A stretch of DNA of 64,000 nucleotides. Origin: Taiwanofungus camphoratus (taxonomy: Eukaryota > Basidiomycota > Agaricomycetes > Polyporales > Taiwanofungaceae). The DNA lies in contig CP021224.1 of assembly GCA_003999685.1 (NCBI GenBank), positions 434,001 through 498,000 of the forward strand. Reading direction: 5' to 3'. Both the position numbers and the translations under genes were made by a program. Under the pieces are notes generated by a model. That model saw only the letters and a program-made list of their open reading frames with translations. It was not told the origin of the DNA and did not search any database. This document shows, piece by piece, positions 1 to 12,965 of this stretch; the first letter of the stretch is position 1; each line of letters begins with the position of its first letter.

Positions 1-2
1 AC

Positions 3-2299
3 GATATCATCAAGCGGCCTATGAATTGGAATGTCATAGACCGTAAGCTAGATAGACACGAATATCTTGATCTTCAGAACTTCAAGGCGAGCTTTTCTCA
101 GGATCTGCTTTGTCCCCATTTCAATTTTTTCTGAATGCGTCACCCAGGATGATGTAAACCTTGTACTCGATAATGCAATGATCTATAATAGGCCAGGCAC
201 ACCTTTCTTCAAAGCTGCACAGAGGATCAAGGCTTCGGCCGAACCTGTCATGGCTGACCTAGACAGAATAGCCTCATCACGAATCCCCGACGATGAATTG
301 GAAGATGGCAAACCAGCTAGTTCAAGGCCTACTTTCGGTAACCTTGAGCCTCCTTTACGCTTGCTTGATCTACTCCTCTCCGAGAGTGCTATCAAAGACG
401 ACATCGACCTCATACTTGACAAGGAGCCCCTCGAATATCTCTTCAGCTACGAATCTCCCAAATTTAAACCGAAGCCGCCACCGCCACCACCAAAGCCCAG
501 ACGCAATCGGAAGGCAGATTTGGAAAGGAAGCGGTTGGAACGGTTGGCTGCAACGCGGGGACAATTGGACGCTTCACCTGGATTTCGTGCACCCAGGACA
601 CGGCGTGCGCGTGCGGTCGTCGCCGCATTCGAAGCAGAAGTGGCGAAGCAAGACGTCATTTCTGGTGGTCCTGAGTCTGTTCCTTCAGGCGAAGGGATTG
701 GTGCAGAGGGTGTCCCTTTGACGGGCCCGAAAGCGAGATCAAAACGTGCTTCAGCAGGTGTCTCGGGTCATGCGGAGCATCCGCCCATGTTAGAGACCGT
801 AGACAACCAACAGTCATTCAGCTTATTCGACAAAGGTTGGATTTTGCCACCTGATCAACGGCGAGGTAACAGACCGCCTATCGAGCGGCATCCTCTTCCG
901 CCACCCAGGAAAAAGGCTAAGACAGGTTAATCTGTTGCTTCTGTGTAGGAATGTCTCACGGACTAATCACTTATCTGGACACAGCTCGTGGCAAGTCTCA
1001 TTTATCGACGTTCAGTACCTCTGCCGCAGACAATGAAACGCTACGTTCCACTCCACCTCCCGAGACTTACAGAATTGAACTTCCAGTCGTACCACAATTC
1101 TCCGACGAAATCATGAATGCGGATCAGCTGCAAGTCGACCTCAGTCAGATGATTTGGGATCAAGAGACAGGCGAACAAGGAGATGCGTTGCTGGCTGCGC
1201 CTATGATGCCTATTATCATTGAGGAATTGGATACACCTGCTACTCGGCGAGAGAAGAATATGCGCCGCAAACAGGAGAAAACACGACTAGCAGCTGCTGC
1301 TGCAATCGCAAATCCCATCGAAGCAACGACAAAAACCTCTACTTCTTTGGCGGCGCAACCAAGCTGGCCGGAAAAACAAGAAGACGGTTCAGATTTGTCT
1401 TCCCTTAGTGAGCTAAGCGAAGAAGAACTAGAGGGAGAAGAGTCTGGCATTGCAGAGGTTACCCAGTCCGTACATGTACCTCCGGAAAGTTCGTCAACAA
1501 GTGAACCCCATCACAATCGCAGATCGCAACGAAGGAAGACTATCGAAGTTGAACCTGGTGCTGTTGTGGTGCAAAAAGGCGAGACTCTTGAAGGTGGCAC
1601 ACTTGGTATGTTAACGTTTGTTACAGCCATATTCGCATTGACATGTTCTTGAATGCAGTGTGGGCAAAAGCAGGTGAGGACATATGATGCCCTGTTGAAA
1701 TGCTTTTTTATCCTCACTTTGGAAAGATTCCTATCCATGGTGGCCTGCAGTAGTTTTCGAGTCCGATGATCCTCACGTCCCCAAGAGTGTTCTCCATCAG
1801 AAAAATGATGTGACTCGAACTGAACACGGGTCTCTTCATCTCGTGCGATTCTTTGATAGACAAAACTCATGGTAGGCTTGATGATGTACTGACAGCGTTT
1901 CGCTGATAAGACTTCTTACAGGCAGTGGGTGGAATTGAACCGATTGAAGATGCTCGGCGAGAACGACAGTAAGCTAGCTAGTGTTGGGGCGTTGAATCTC
2001 ACTCATATCATTCCCAGCTCTTGATGACGAACTGTTGGCACCCACGTCCAGAATGCAACGATGGAAGAATTCGCACATTCGCCAGGAATGTCGGCAAGCC
2101 TACAGGTTCGGCTACATGTCAGAGTCAGGCCCACAACGATTGACTACTTTTTGACAGGCGTGCAATGGCTGAGAGAGAAACTGATGGCGATGGAGATGAT
2201 TCGGACTTCAAGGATAATGAGACTCGTCAGAAGGACCAGATTGTTTCACCGGGAGCTTTCAAGGGTGCTGATAGTCCTATGACCGAAGTCGAGGCGTAA
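3..2299 (+). CDS. Bromodomain-PWWP chromatin protein, 3' part (BRPF/Nto1-like)
   Basis: Only the C-terminal part is in the window; the gene starts upstream of base 1. The first exon (3-86) carries the middle of a bromodomain, continued after a GC-AG intron (87-147) by DDVNLVLDNAMIYN, which matches the acetyl-lysine pocket helix with its conserved N-x-x-x-YN. A long low-complexity linker follows, with a KPKPPPPPPKPRR stretch and acidic and serine-rich parts. The C-terminus is a PWWP domain (VWAKA, then DSYPWWPAVVF, later LVRFFD). Exons by eye are 3-86, 148-925, 985-1605, 1659-1673, 1727-1871, 1922-1968, 2018-2105 and 2158-2299. Known family role: bromodomain plus PWWP in this order is typical of BRPF-type scaffold subunits of MYST/NuA3 histone acetyltransferases. 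The PHD fingers expected upstream are outside the window, so the exact family is inferred. Confidence 0.8.
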
Positions 2300-3027
2300 C
2301 ATGTAAGCGTGCAGTCAAACACTACGCTTTAATCATGTACTTCTTCGTATGTAGATACGTCGTGTAAGGTGCTATTAATCTGTTCAATTTGATGTAGCCG
2401 TAGTCCATGTTTTCTCTGTACACCTCCTTAATGTAATACCCGGATAATGAGACAAGTTGAATGCACTTATATAACTACCGTTACGGCAGTCCAAACGTTC
2501 GAGTTACTTAGATGTCTCAGTGCGATCGCAAATAAACTCTCTGGTCCGTGCGCGCATCCTATTTTATATATAAGCTGTGCGCGAACATTCTGATTCCTTA
2601 CCACTCTGGCCTTTTGGCTTAGATCAAGTGTAGTATCTGTTCTTAATAGTTTAACCACTATTATGGAGGCACCGCCTCCATTATTGGTTATCTAATTTTT
2701 GCCGCCCTTGATCCTCGGGCTCTGCTTGCAACCTGGGGACGCGATGACCTTGCTACTGCAGTACTGGCTTGTGTTGTCGGGGGATCTCACTTTTTTCTTT
2801 TGTTGAATTGTTCTTTGCTTGTCAGTTGGCAAGTGATGAGGTTCAGCAAATGGAATAGTGGGTTGTTTCTCCATTGGTGGTTATTGGGTAGGTCCTTGTG
2901 GATGTAATTGTATTGGTTGATCATGTTGAGACTTTGGATTGTAGCATAGAGGGAGAGGGAGATGTACTCTGTGAGGTGTGCTTATTTGATTGCAAGGATT
3001 TTGTTCATGAATGTTTAGTACAATACA
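2300..3027. other. Intergenic, no gene seen
   Basis: This is the tail-to-tail gap between the bromodomain-PWWP gene and the lytic transglycosylase gene. It is AT-leaning, with T-rich and A-rich runs that could serve as 3' ends. I see no coding signal. Confidence 0.5.
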
Positions 3028-4245
3028 TTATGAGTTACATTTATCTAAGTTAAAGTATTTTCCAATGCGGGGATTACTAGAGTATGGATTCACATTTTGT
3101 GCCCAGCCATTGAGTGTCTGCTGCAAACTGAAGAAAATGTAGCAGATTCAAGCTCCCCACGCTGTGCAGATCACATAAGGATTGACGTACTAGTCAAGAT
3201 TATTTTGACATCGACAGCATGGGCCATTGGCAGCCGCTGTCGCCTCGCCCTGCCCATATGAGACTGAGTGACTGATATGCTTCACGATAAAGAACTTGGC
3301 GCACAAAAGTCATGCCCTCGGGCCAGCCATTGTAGTTCCCGAGCGTAAGCAACAAATTGCCGTCATTATTCTTCAGTGTTGTGCTGAAGAACTCTGTGCC
3401 GGTACGAATATTGTACTCCTTGTTGATGACAAGTTCAGCAAAATATATTAGGTTCACTGGATAACTCACTGGGTCCTTGCAGTTCCCATTAGGCGCTCCG
3501 CCACATTTATCCTTCGTAAGTTGCATGAGGCCCTGTTCACCAGCACCACCAACAGTCTCGGCATTGCAACTGCTCTCCTGCATCGCTAAGGACGCGATCA
3601 AGATGGCCGGGACTAGTTACGCCCCAACATGTCAGCCCCAAGAACGAGGTGTATAGGCCGACTAGCTCACCGTCAAACTGGCTCGCATACAGCTGAAACA
3701 ACGACACGTACGCCTCGCAGGCCTTGAATGGGCTACCGGGTTCCTGTATAGCCTCATTCAAATCTTTCGCGATGATGTCAGAGACCTGGACGTAAGGGGG
3801 CCGCCAGCCGCCGTCACCGACACCGCAATTGAGCCAGTCGATATCGCCATTCGGTCCACTCGTGGAGGTTATATTTGCTAGCAAACATAAGTAGCGATTT
3901 CGGAGCGCTATGCTCCTTCTTACTTACTGGTAGCCCCAATTGGCCCGCATGAGGACTGCACGTTGATTACACCAGAAGTTCTGCTAGAGGAAGGTTTTCC
4001 CTTCGGATTCACAATTGACGCATTTTCGTACTGGTTGACCTATGCTAATTCAATAGGGCATAGCGCAAGCATACTGGGGAAGAAATATTCACCTTGCAAC
4101 GTCCATTATGAGACTGGCTTCGCCGGGCCAGACGAGAGTGGAGGGAGTGCCGCGATGACACGCGCGAGAGTCCGAAAGAGTGGCTAGCTCGAACGACTCC
4201 AGTAACGACTATCAGTACGTACAAAGGCACAGCAACTTTCATCAT
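3028..4245 (-). CDS. Secreted lytic transglycosylase-like (SLT/GH23 fold) protein
   Basis: The start gives a signal peptide (MKVAVPLYVLIVVTGVVRAS) followed by a basic low-complexity linker, then a lysozyme-like SLT domain. Motifs seen: LNCGVGDGGWRPP, AMQESSCN with the putative catalytic Glu of the ESS motif, EQGLMQLT, a Cys-bearing KCGGAPNGNCKDP loop, RTGTEFFSTTL, LGNYNGWPEGMTF, a CCRCQNNLDYLQQ segment, and a C-terminal NGWAQNVNPYSSN. Exons by eye: 4245-4093, 4039-3928, 3877-3671, 3612-3480, 3418-3305, 3249-3191, 3127-3028. Every junction restores family-like sequence. Family knowledge: SLT domains cleave the beta-1,4 MurNAc-GlcNAc bond of peptidoglycan. Fungi lack peptidoglycan, so a secreted enzyme aimed at bacteria is a reasonable inference, not something the sequence proves. 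Confidence 0.8.
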
Positions 4246-5508
4246 CCAGTGCTAATGTTCGGCCAAATGGACTTGAGGAAACGAAAAGAAATATTGGATG
4301 TGAACGATAGTCGGCAGACAGACATTTCCGGTCAGCCCAGATTTTATTATTGACCGTCATCGTCATCGTCGTACACAAGTTTGCGGAAGTCCTACTTGAT
4401 ATGTAGGCTCATCACGCAAACGCTGACTATGGCGAAACGCAACATTGTCCCCACCCCGAGCGTGCGCTCATCACAATTTCTAACAGGAAGACCGCAACTC
4501 GACCAAAAAATGTGAAAGCAGGGAAAGCAGTGATCAAAAAAGGCCATTGTAGTGGTCGATTGACGATGTTGTCGGAATTCAATGCTAAATAGTTATGCTG
4601 CCTCAGCGAGACAAAGACAGCTCCGTGAGATAAGTGGATCTCGAGGTTATCATCATTCTTACATACTTATTTAAGACATGTACTCACAGCGTGACGCCGT
4701 GAGTTGTATGCTGTAATAAGATTGTATCACACATCTCGCTAATGCTAATGGCTCTGCGCGCTAGTTTGGTCAGAGCATCCTGATATTAAGTACCTGGGAC
4801 CCAGATCAATAGTACCCCCTTAACCGTTGTATGAGTAGGAAGTGGACATGCGCCACGGATACGGATTTCTTCAGGATGAAGGTTGAGGGAGGTATCGAGT
4901 CTGCCCGGGAGACTAATGCGCCATCGGAGACGGCAATTTGGCCGTGATAATATGGTCACCCAACGCTTCATGCAACTTTCTATGTGCAAGCAAATATGAA
5001 CCGAGCCCAGAGCGAAGACAGTGGTGAGGTTGTTCGGTGTGAACACCAGCGCAGCGAACTGAAACAATGAGTCGGAGTGCAATCGTCTTCGACTGGACTA
5101 CATCTGCGAGGCGTCGGACATGTGACAGACCTCAACAATTATGATAGTGCAAGCAAGTTCAGTAAGTTAATTGCTCAGTCTTTGACCCCTAGGAACAGAA
5201 CACAACGACAGTCTGACTTACATCAATAGTCCGAAACGTCGACGGACTTGTACAGATGAGCACTTAACTCGTCAAATGTATGGTTGTAGGGGACATGGGC
5301 AGACTATTGGTGGGAGATCCTTTATGCCAGATTCTGAGTATCCTAGTTTAAACCTCGAATCGGTCAGTGACTAATCATTTATAAACGATAGCATTACGAC
5401 AAGAACCCAGTACTCAACTGCATAGAACTGTGTATGGAACGTATCTAATTACATAGACCAATAATCTAGCACGAACCCGATATAACCAAACAAGCATAAT
5501 ATATATCT
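4246..5508. other. Intergenic, no confident gene
   Basis: The stretch contains upstream sequence of the transglycosylase gene and 3' flank of the vezatin-like gene. A 98-codon minus-strand frame at 4786-5082 is open but matches nothing I recognise. Confidence 0.4.
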
Positions 5509-8500
5509 TCATGATAGACTCCCAGGGCTCTGCGGTTTATCTGTATCACTGGCAAGCAGTATAGGTAGTTCTGAACAAGCCCCCAGCTGCTCAGCCATTC
5601 TTCGCCGCCTTTCACCGACCTTCCATATCACGTCCTTAAGCTCCTGCACCACTTCCCCTCCAGGTGCCCATCTTTCTCCACTTGGCTTCGAAGATGGTTC
5701 AGACAATGTCATTGACGCCAACCTGCCACTGTCACGCCGAGTCTTGGCAAGTCGTATGCGGTCTTCCCGCGATAGCTTCGATCGCTCTCGTGTGAATGGT
5801 ACGATACCCCCTGTATCGGCTTCAAACACTTGTTCAAGGCCAGGAGGAGGAAGATGATGTGACGAAGTAGTTAGTAGAAGATGTGTAGTTGCGTCGTCCA
5901 GGTCCTCGTCACCGTGATCGGTGGAGACTTTCAGCCCGAGTTCACCATCTATACCGCGTAGACCCGGGATATCAGGCTGATGCGAAGCGGGGGAGGAAGG
6001 CCCTGGCCTGTCGGATGTATCGCTTCCTGTGTCTAGCCCGAGTGCTGGGGTATCGTCTACGAATGGATTTACGTCTTCAGCTATTACAGTGGACTGTGCA
6101 CCAGCGACAATGTCTAAGAGACGTTCCCTCCCTCGTTCACATTCTCGCAAGGCGAATCCGAGCTCCTTCCTCAGGCGGTCGTATGCTTGAAAGGCAGGGT
6201 GCTCCTGAACAGTAGGAGCAACATCGACTTCGCAGTCATCGTCCTCAGATGACGCTGAATTGCACAGAGACGCAACGCACTGCTCGAGATGTTTTCTTGC
6301 GTCATTGAGAGAGGAAGAGATGGCGTCCACATGTGCCGCAAACCGCGTCAAGGTGCTGGGCATGGGCGCGAACGACACCATCTCCGCCATCGTGCGTGTA
6401 TGGTGCGTTTGAACCGACCGCAGTGTCCTGCTCAGCGGCGTGGGCGACAGACTTGCTGCTCGGGAGTGTGACGCTTGTGAGTCTGGGCTCGGCCGTTCGT
6501 CTTTGATACGTTTCTTCTCTGCTACATCCAATGCCTCCATGAGCCGCGAAGATGCATCCTCGAATGTGCTCGTGAGCAACGCCATCACGGACCGCACGTC
6601 CTCCCAGTATGAATCGTCTTCATCTTCAAAACGAAGGGCCAGAAGGTGTGAGCATGCAAACCGTTTCGCCGAGAGCGCACCATGCAATGCCAAGTTTAAA
6701 CCAGACAATGACAACGGATGCCGTGTTGTATGTAATGGTGTGAAACGTGAAGAGGAGGTTGTCGCAGGTAGAGTAGACACGTATGCAGGCTGATCCGCGG
6801 GGGGAGTCTGAGGCACTTGAGAAGAGTAACTGGGCAAGGAAATTCGGAAGGTCTCCATCCCGGCGCTTTTTCTTCTTCGCTGGAGATCCAACGCAGCCGC
6901 CCCAAAACACTCATCGTTTCCAATCATTGTTTCAGGCGCCACCCGGTCGTCTTCCTCCTGTACTCCCTCAAGCGGAGTAGCAAATTGCGGGCTCGCAGGA
7001 GCACTCACGCTAGCAAGCCTAGAATTTGGCATGTCAAGCAGCGTGGATAGGTCTGACCTGCGGGTTCGCCTGCGCTTCAGAATTTGTGCAGCAGGGGACC
7101 CGGTGAACGCCAACGATGCGTAAGAACCATTCCATGTCGCACGTTTACTGGAGGGCATTGATGCCGTGCTCTGGCGCCAAGCGGGGACGGACATGGGGCG
7201 CGGGTGGTCAAGGATGGAGAATGCCGGCTTGATTGGCGATGCGGGCGCATACATTTCGGACAACTGCGCCAACTGCGATGGGTCTGTGAGCGCCGAGAGC
7301 AACTGCCGCACATTGTCGCACTGTACTTGAGTCGTGTGGAGCGACGATTGTAAGGTCACACGCAGCCCGGAAGAGGGGGACTGTGGGCTGGTTGGGCCAT
7401 AAAAAATACTGTTCAGGCGGACATTCTCAACAGTTCCAAGAAGCCACGAGCGAGGAGAGTTTACCTGTGTTCCTCCCTCTCGATGATAGTGATTGCTGTG
7501 GTAACTGCGGAGTCCCAGATATTCCCAGCCGATATCAGCTCAGAGAGAGCATGCAACGTCTGTATAATGTGACTTTATCAGTATGCGCACGGTAACACCA
7601 TAAATATGCAACCAATTACCGATGTCGTGGCGCTGGCTTTCTCCCTGTTCGTCTTGAGAGCGTGCCAATTGGAAACCGCTCCTCCCAAAAGGAAAATGGA
7701 TAAGAAATAGTACTCTGCCGCTAGTGCAATTACGGTCAGGGAGACCCAAAAGATAGGCCACTGAAGCCCGGTGAATGCGAACGCTGTTTGAGTACATGAA
7801 AGGTCACGATTGGAATTGGCAATACTGCCGGGTGGAACAGGCTGGTTGCTCTCGTCATCTGGTCTGCCAGGGAGCTCGGGGTAGAATGTTCGACGCGTCG
7901 CACAGGGCGGTGCAGCTATGGATACCGATAGAAGGGAAGACGATATGACGTCGTACTTGAAGCGCTCAGCAAACGTGTTCTCAGGCGACGATCTTGAAAC
8001 TAAGCGAAAACAGGCAAGCTGTAAGTGACAAAGGTAGTGTTAGTTGAATGTCGGCCTTGGGGACCAAACACATGCAATGGCATTGTGTTCTCAGGACTGG
8101 TCTCATGCGTTTAAGGAAGGATTGAACACCAATCTGGCTTTTTGTCTGGGCTGTCTTAGTGCCTCTGGCTTGACGGTCACTAGATTGAAAACTCGAGCCG
8201 TAAGGCCTCCAGCGCGGCGCATACTATGTTTCAGGGGCCTCTTGTACCTGGACGAAACCGTGTTTCGACCCCGGTCATAGTCATCCCAAACCAGACAAGC
8301 TGCTGAGGAAGTATGTGATGAATCTGCTCGCCGCGTCATTCAAAAGAGCTATCCAGCAATTATGCCGCGTGTCATCGAGTTGTCAACACAATTGAACAAT
8401 CTGCTGGGATGTCTTGCATAGTCCGACACCAGACCCATCTGTTATGGCCCTGAAAGGGCCTGATACGATAGTAAGGTGTCGAACGTTGCAGGACCAGCTC

Positions 8501-9003
8501 ATCCGAAGTCCGTGTCACATCAATAGCGTGCCTGAGGGAAAGCACGACTAGTATTATGGATGTGACTTGCATACCGTGTTAACGCAGCCTGCGCATTTAC
8601 TAATAACTACTGGAGCTGGATAACCGCTCGCAGTGCATCATGTCTCATGAGGCAATACAGTGCTATGCATAAGTTGCAAGATCGCTGCGCCGAAATTGAT
8701 TGTAATTTCGGCACAGTAGACATGCGACGGATGGCAGGAAGCCAGGTGTCTGAATTGGCTCACCTGATAGGCTTTCGTAAGGAAAGACGTTAGTCGATCC
8801 ATATAGGTCCTCGCCCAAGAAGTGCCTGAAGTGCTAGCTTGATCCTCTGTAAAATCTGCAACGCCACCTGGCATTACTTGGGTACTTTCTCCGGCACCTG
8901 TATAGATCCGTCAGGGCGGACGATTCGCGTATCCGAGTGAAGAGTGGACGAACGTCTGAAATACTCCTCGAGGGGATGTTCGTCATCGAATATTGGTTGG
9001 GCC
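5509..9003 (-). CDS. Vezatin/Inp2-like myosin-binding membrane protein
   Basis: The C-terminal exon (7387-5509) is long and open, about 625 codons. It contains SLHTTQVQCDNVRQLLSAL, then a serine-rich region, a conserved core (HHTRTMAEMVSFAPMPSTLT, then HVDAISSSLNDARKHLEQ) and an acidic/basic tail. The preceding exons hold a transmembrane helix (PIFWVSLTVIALAAEYYFLS, about 7720-7660) after ENTFAERFKYDVISSSLL; they splice at 8018-7623 and 7560-7465. The likely start is the ATG at 9003 (MAQPIFDDEHPLEEYF). The short exons between 9003 and 8018 could not be joined with certainty. Family knowledge: proteins with this membrane-then-coil layout belong to the vezatin / peroxisomal myosin-receptor (Inp2) group, which links organelles or junctions to myosin. 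The assignment rests on layout and remembered family motifs, so function is moderate confidence. Confidence 0.6.
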
Positions 9004-12000
9004 ATATTGAAAGAGGCAAATTAGATTATGTAGTCGTGGCGGTGTTCGTAGCGATGTAAGGAGCGGAAGGTTCAGTGAAGAATAGAAAATGAGATCGTAG
9101 GTTTCCCTTCAATACACTAGACCGAGCGAGAGCGCTGCTAAAACGTCTATTGTGGCACGTGTCACGGGTGTTAGTCATCACGCTTCTCTATAGTATACAA
9201 GTATACTCGAGGAGCAAAAAAACTAATTCAACTATGTTGGTTCTGCGCACACTTACATAGGCGCAGCAATTCGTTTCTCGGCTTATGCTTTTTCGGCTCA
9301 GCATCGGTGAGCCGCTGGAGTAAGAGATTGACCCGTGCTGGCATTAGTTCTCTCATTCATATTGTGCGTCCGAGCGTTTGGAAGGTCTCTTCGCATCCAT
9401 GAATTCTGTCATCACAACCTGTCGTGTCCATGTCTTTTGAAGTCTCGAGCCAGTAATCACGCAAGTTACTCGATAATTTAGAATCAGACACTTTAAAAGG
9501 TGTCAGGACAGTTGATCCTGTTCATATTTTGCATCGGAAACCGCGCGACGCTGTTGAAGGCCTCTGGCAGATCGCGAGAGATAATGCCAGCAAGCTCCCC
9601 CACCTCTGGACTGCTACTTCGTCACGGTCTTGTAATAATTGGCCTTGCTGCGTCTCACTCAGGGGTCTCCATCATTCACTTGGGCATCTTTATATCTCAC
9701 ACAGTGAAATCGGCTTACCTGAAAAATCTAGAAAAATCACCGTTATTCATCTTGCTTTGAACTATCTTTGCTGTCCCTCTCGTGAATGGTGCCTTTTCCC
9801 AATATACTGTACCAAAGAGTCTGAAGCCAGTAACTCTTGTTGTAGTGATAATTCAGATTCGCCCCTTGTGTGCAATCTAGGACATTGACAATAAAGCTAC
9901 ATCGCTTGGTCGGGCAAACATTACTTCCTTCGAATAGGCGTCAACAAATTGGGCGAGTTGAGTCCAAGCGCTGGTGCTGAATGGACCGTGTCACGTTCTA
10001 CTGTCATCCCAGGCTTGTCCTCCGGCATCACACCTCTGCCTTTGAGTGGCTATGGTTGTATCTGTTCGTTCTTCAGCTTATGTGCATCCTTAGTATATGC
10101 GAGCATGACCTAGTCAGAATCACATAATGTAAGAGGATGACATTGTAACATTGAGAATAAGGCTCAGGCTCACGCCGCTCTGACAGAGCTCCGCCGCTTC
10201 GTGTGATCGGAGCCTTTGCAAACACTAGCTAGTGTCTTGCACTCGTTTTACTGCTTAAAATGGGAATGAACTCAAGTTGACCATAATCATTCAATGAAGC
10301 CACCAGAAAGGTCACTATCCTATCCGTCTTTCTCATGAGAAGTCCACATTAGGTGTGTTTATCGAACTTTGTATCGTTCAGACTGATGAACACCTTCCCT
10401 ACCCCCCGACCAGCCAAGCATCATTCTGTCACCCAGGTCCATAGCTATTCATCAATGACGGCGGACCTATCTTGGCCGCCTGAGAAGCGTACCTGTTTGT
10501 CCTATTCAATTCGCAAGAATGTTCTCTGGCGGCCCTTATTCTCGCTTCACAACACGAGATGTTCGGTTCTGCAATTCCGTAGTCTTTGCATTGGAATCAC
10601 TTTGTCAAGGCAGCGCCCTGCTTTACACTGCTCGACACCAGGTCCACTTCCGGTAACGCCGGGGAACAACGGTAATGACAAGCGATGAGATGATGCTTCG
10701 GCGGTAAGACTGGACGGACAATTCCGAGTACTGCACTTTCTGGTGTAATCGGGATAAGGTACGCTGGTACAGTCCTGTCATACGCACTTTCAGCATGATA
10801 TTGGTCGTAAAGGTACGTCCGAGTCTTGCTTCAACCTCAGTGTTGCTGAAGCATAAATGTAGCTACCATTGCATCACATTTCTGCGATCATCGCCATCTC
10901 GAGTCACCATTTCGATTCCTCAAACTTTCGACTATCTGTCATACGCGCATTGTGGGTGTACTGATAACCACAAGTCGCGGATATCATGGACTCTCTTTTC
11001 CTCCCTACGCAAGCGCAGATGTCGCTCGCAATACTTATACCCCCTCGCACGTCAACTTATACCTTGCATGTCGTTATCAACAATCAGTCCATCATATAGC
11101 CGCCCTGAGCTGCTCCGTATTTCGTTGCCTCACCCGCCATCTCAGGCTGTATCCGATCAAATGTAAGCGTAGCAGCGTGGATGTCTTGATGCCTGATATC
11201 ACAGGCGGTATGTACATCCTTAACCGTATCCGGAGTTCGATCTCCCGCGGCGCATACTTGAGCGTCCCGACCCTTCCCCATCGGGAGACGACAAACATCA
11301 ACAACGATCAAAAACTTACACGGTCGGCACGCACGTGCTCTCGCCGGTTTCTCCAGGCTCTTCCCTGGTATCCTCTTACTTTGTGGCACCAGGCATCTTG
11401 CCATGACGTGGGGGTCGCCTCAACGGATAGGTCCTCAAGGCCTCATGCAATAAGGCGGTAGGACATGACGGGTTTACAGCCCGATCTCAGCCAGAGGTGC
11501 GCATCAGCGATTGGGATGAGTGCACAAGGTGTCTTCACAACCGAGCGGAGGGATCGCTGACGTAGCCGGGCGCATGTTGTACGCATGCCGATCGTGTCAT
11601 GGCAGCCCAGGAGCTGAGAAGAGTGAGAGCTAGTTCTTGTGATCTAGGGCGGTGGGTGGACAAGCTGGGAGTATCCTTCCCACCCGTCATCAATTACTCT
11701 CACGTAGACACATAGAAGAGGACTTGGGGCTCCATCATTGCGGTGGCATCATGATTGTGCGCTGCGGACGTCCAGGAGGTATTGCCGGTACGAATCTTGA
11801 TTGATGAGAGCTCACACCAACGAACTAATAAGGCGTACGGACAAGCGTCGAAAGCCTAAATAGCTGAGTTTGATAATGTGGGCTGATCAACTTCCTGGAT
11901 GTCGTGATGACTATTAGATGACTATCCGGCCACGGATCAGTGCGATGTTAAAGTTTGCCCGAATGTGTGAAGAGGGCCGCCTCGCTCCGAGCGTGTCACG

Positions 12001-12965
12001 GGCAAAAACGACAGAATTGCGCGCGGCAGCGGGAGCAGAAAGGCTGTACATGCTCCATATAGTTGTACCGTAAACGGAGCACTGGCGGGATCTCACTTCA
12101 GCAAATGTACGTACCGGGTCCGCAGAGATGAGATTTCTTGCACTGAATTCGAAGACTTCGCATTAAGTATTATCAACGTTGACGCACGACGTTTTTGGAC
12201 ATCTCAGCAATAGCTACCAGCTGCCTTGGACCAGCGGACCATTGAAAGTTTCACTTCGATGTGGAATCAACCAGGGCACCATTCCGGCTGTATATAGGTG
12301 CTGCGTGCAGCTAGTCGCCGGCTGTGAGGAAAGGGACCACACAGACGAGCGCTGGCTGCACGGTTCTTTTTATGTTTACTTACGTTCGACCGTCGGCGTA
12401 CTTGGTGTTTGCCTGTGTGAATGTTCGCCAGTTGAGTTCTGTATGGCTGACTTTGTGTTGACGTGGATGTGCCAAGCACCGCGACTGTCGGACGCTGTAA
12501 TTGGGAGGTCTGAGGACGATATTCACGGTGAAAAGCCTTGTAAGCGGTCGACAGTCAAAGTACTGGCAACAGGTGCGCTGCAGATATGGCGGCGGAGGGG
12601 ACAGATTGAGCGGGAGGCACTGAGCATGACTGGGAACACGTGTGCAGGACCTGATAGAGGGCAGGCTGGCCGGAAATGGTAAGACCCTCAAATCTAGATT
12701 TATTGGAGAAATCACCTCTGTTGCAGCGGGCGTGCACTCAAATTCTGCCCTCCGCGCTTCCTGGCTCGCTTGCACGCTGCCATCACCCTTCATCTTCTCC
12801 TCGAGCTCACCGTTGCATGCGACCTCCAGCTGGCTGCGCTGAACCTTTTTCCCTCAAAAATTAGTTGATCGCCTGGGCAGCGTGCTGCACTGAACCTCTG
12901 CCGCCTGGCTTGCGGCCGCATGCTGATTACTGATTTTCAGCGCGCTATCATCTCCTCGGTTTCTC
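9004..12965. other. Gene-poor 4 kb stretch, nothing identified
   Basis: No domain or motif is recognisable on either strand. Short coding-like segments occur on the minus strand near 9530-9890, for example GELAGIISRDLPEAFNSVAR and ELSLQQELLASDSLVQY. They could be a decayed or finely split gene, but I cannot join them. The last kilobase is presumably promoter and 5' leader of the HSF-type gene. Confidence 0.35.

Noticed and set aside
10952-11461. 169-codon open frame with overlapping antisense frames
   Set aside because: Both strands are open here by composition; neither product resembles a protein family.
12179-12682. 167-codon open frame upstream of the HSF gene
   Set aside because: No motif or domain-like pattern, several Cys/Trp/Arg-rich runs typical of chance frames, and it lies where the HSF promoter and leader should be.
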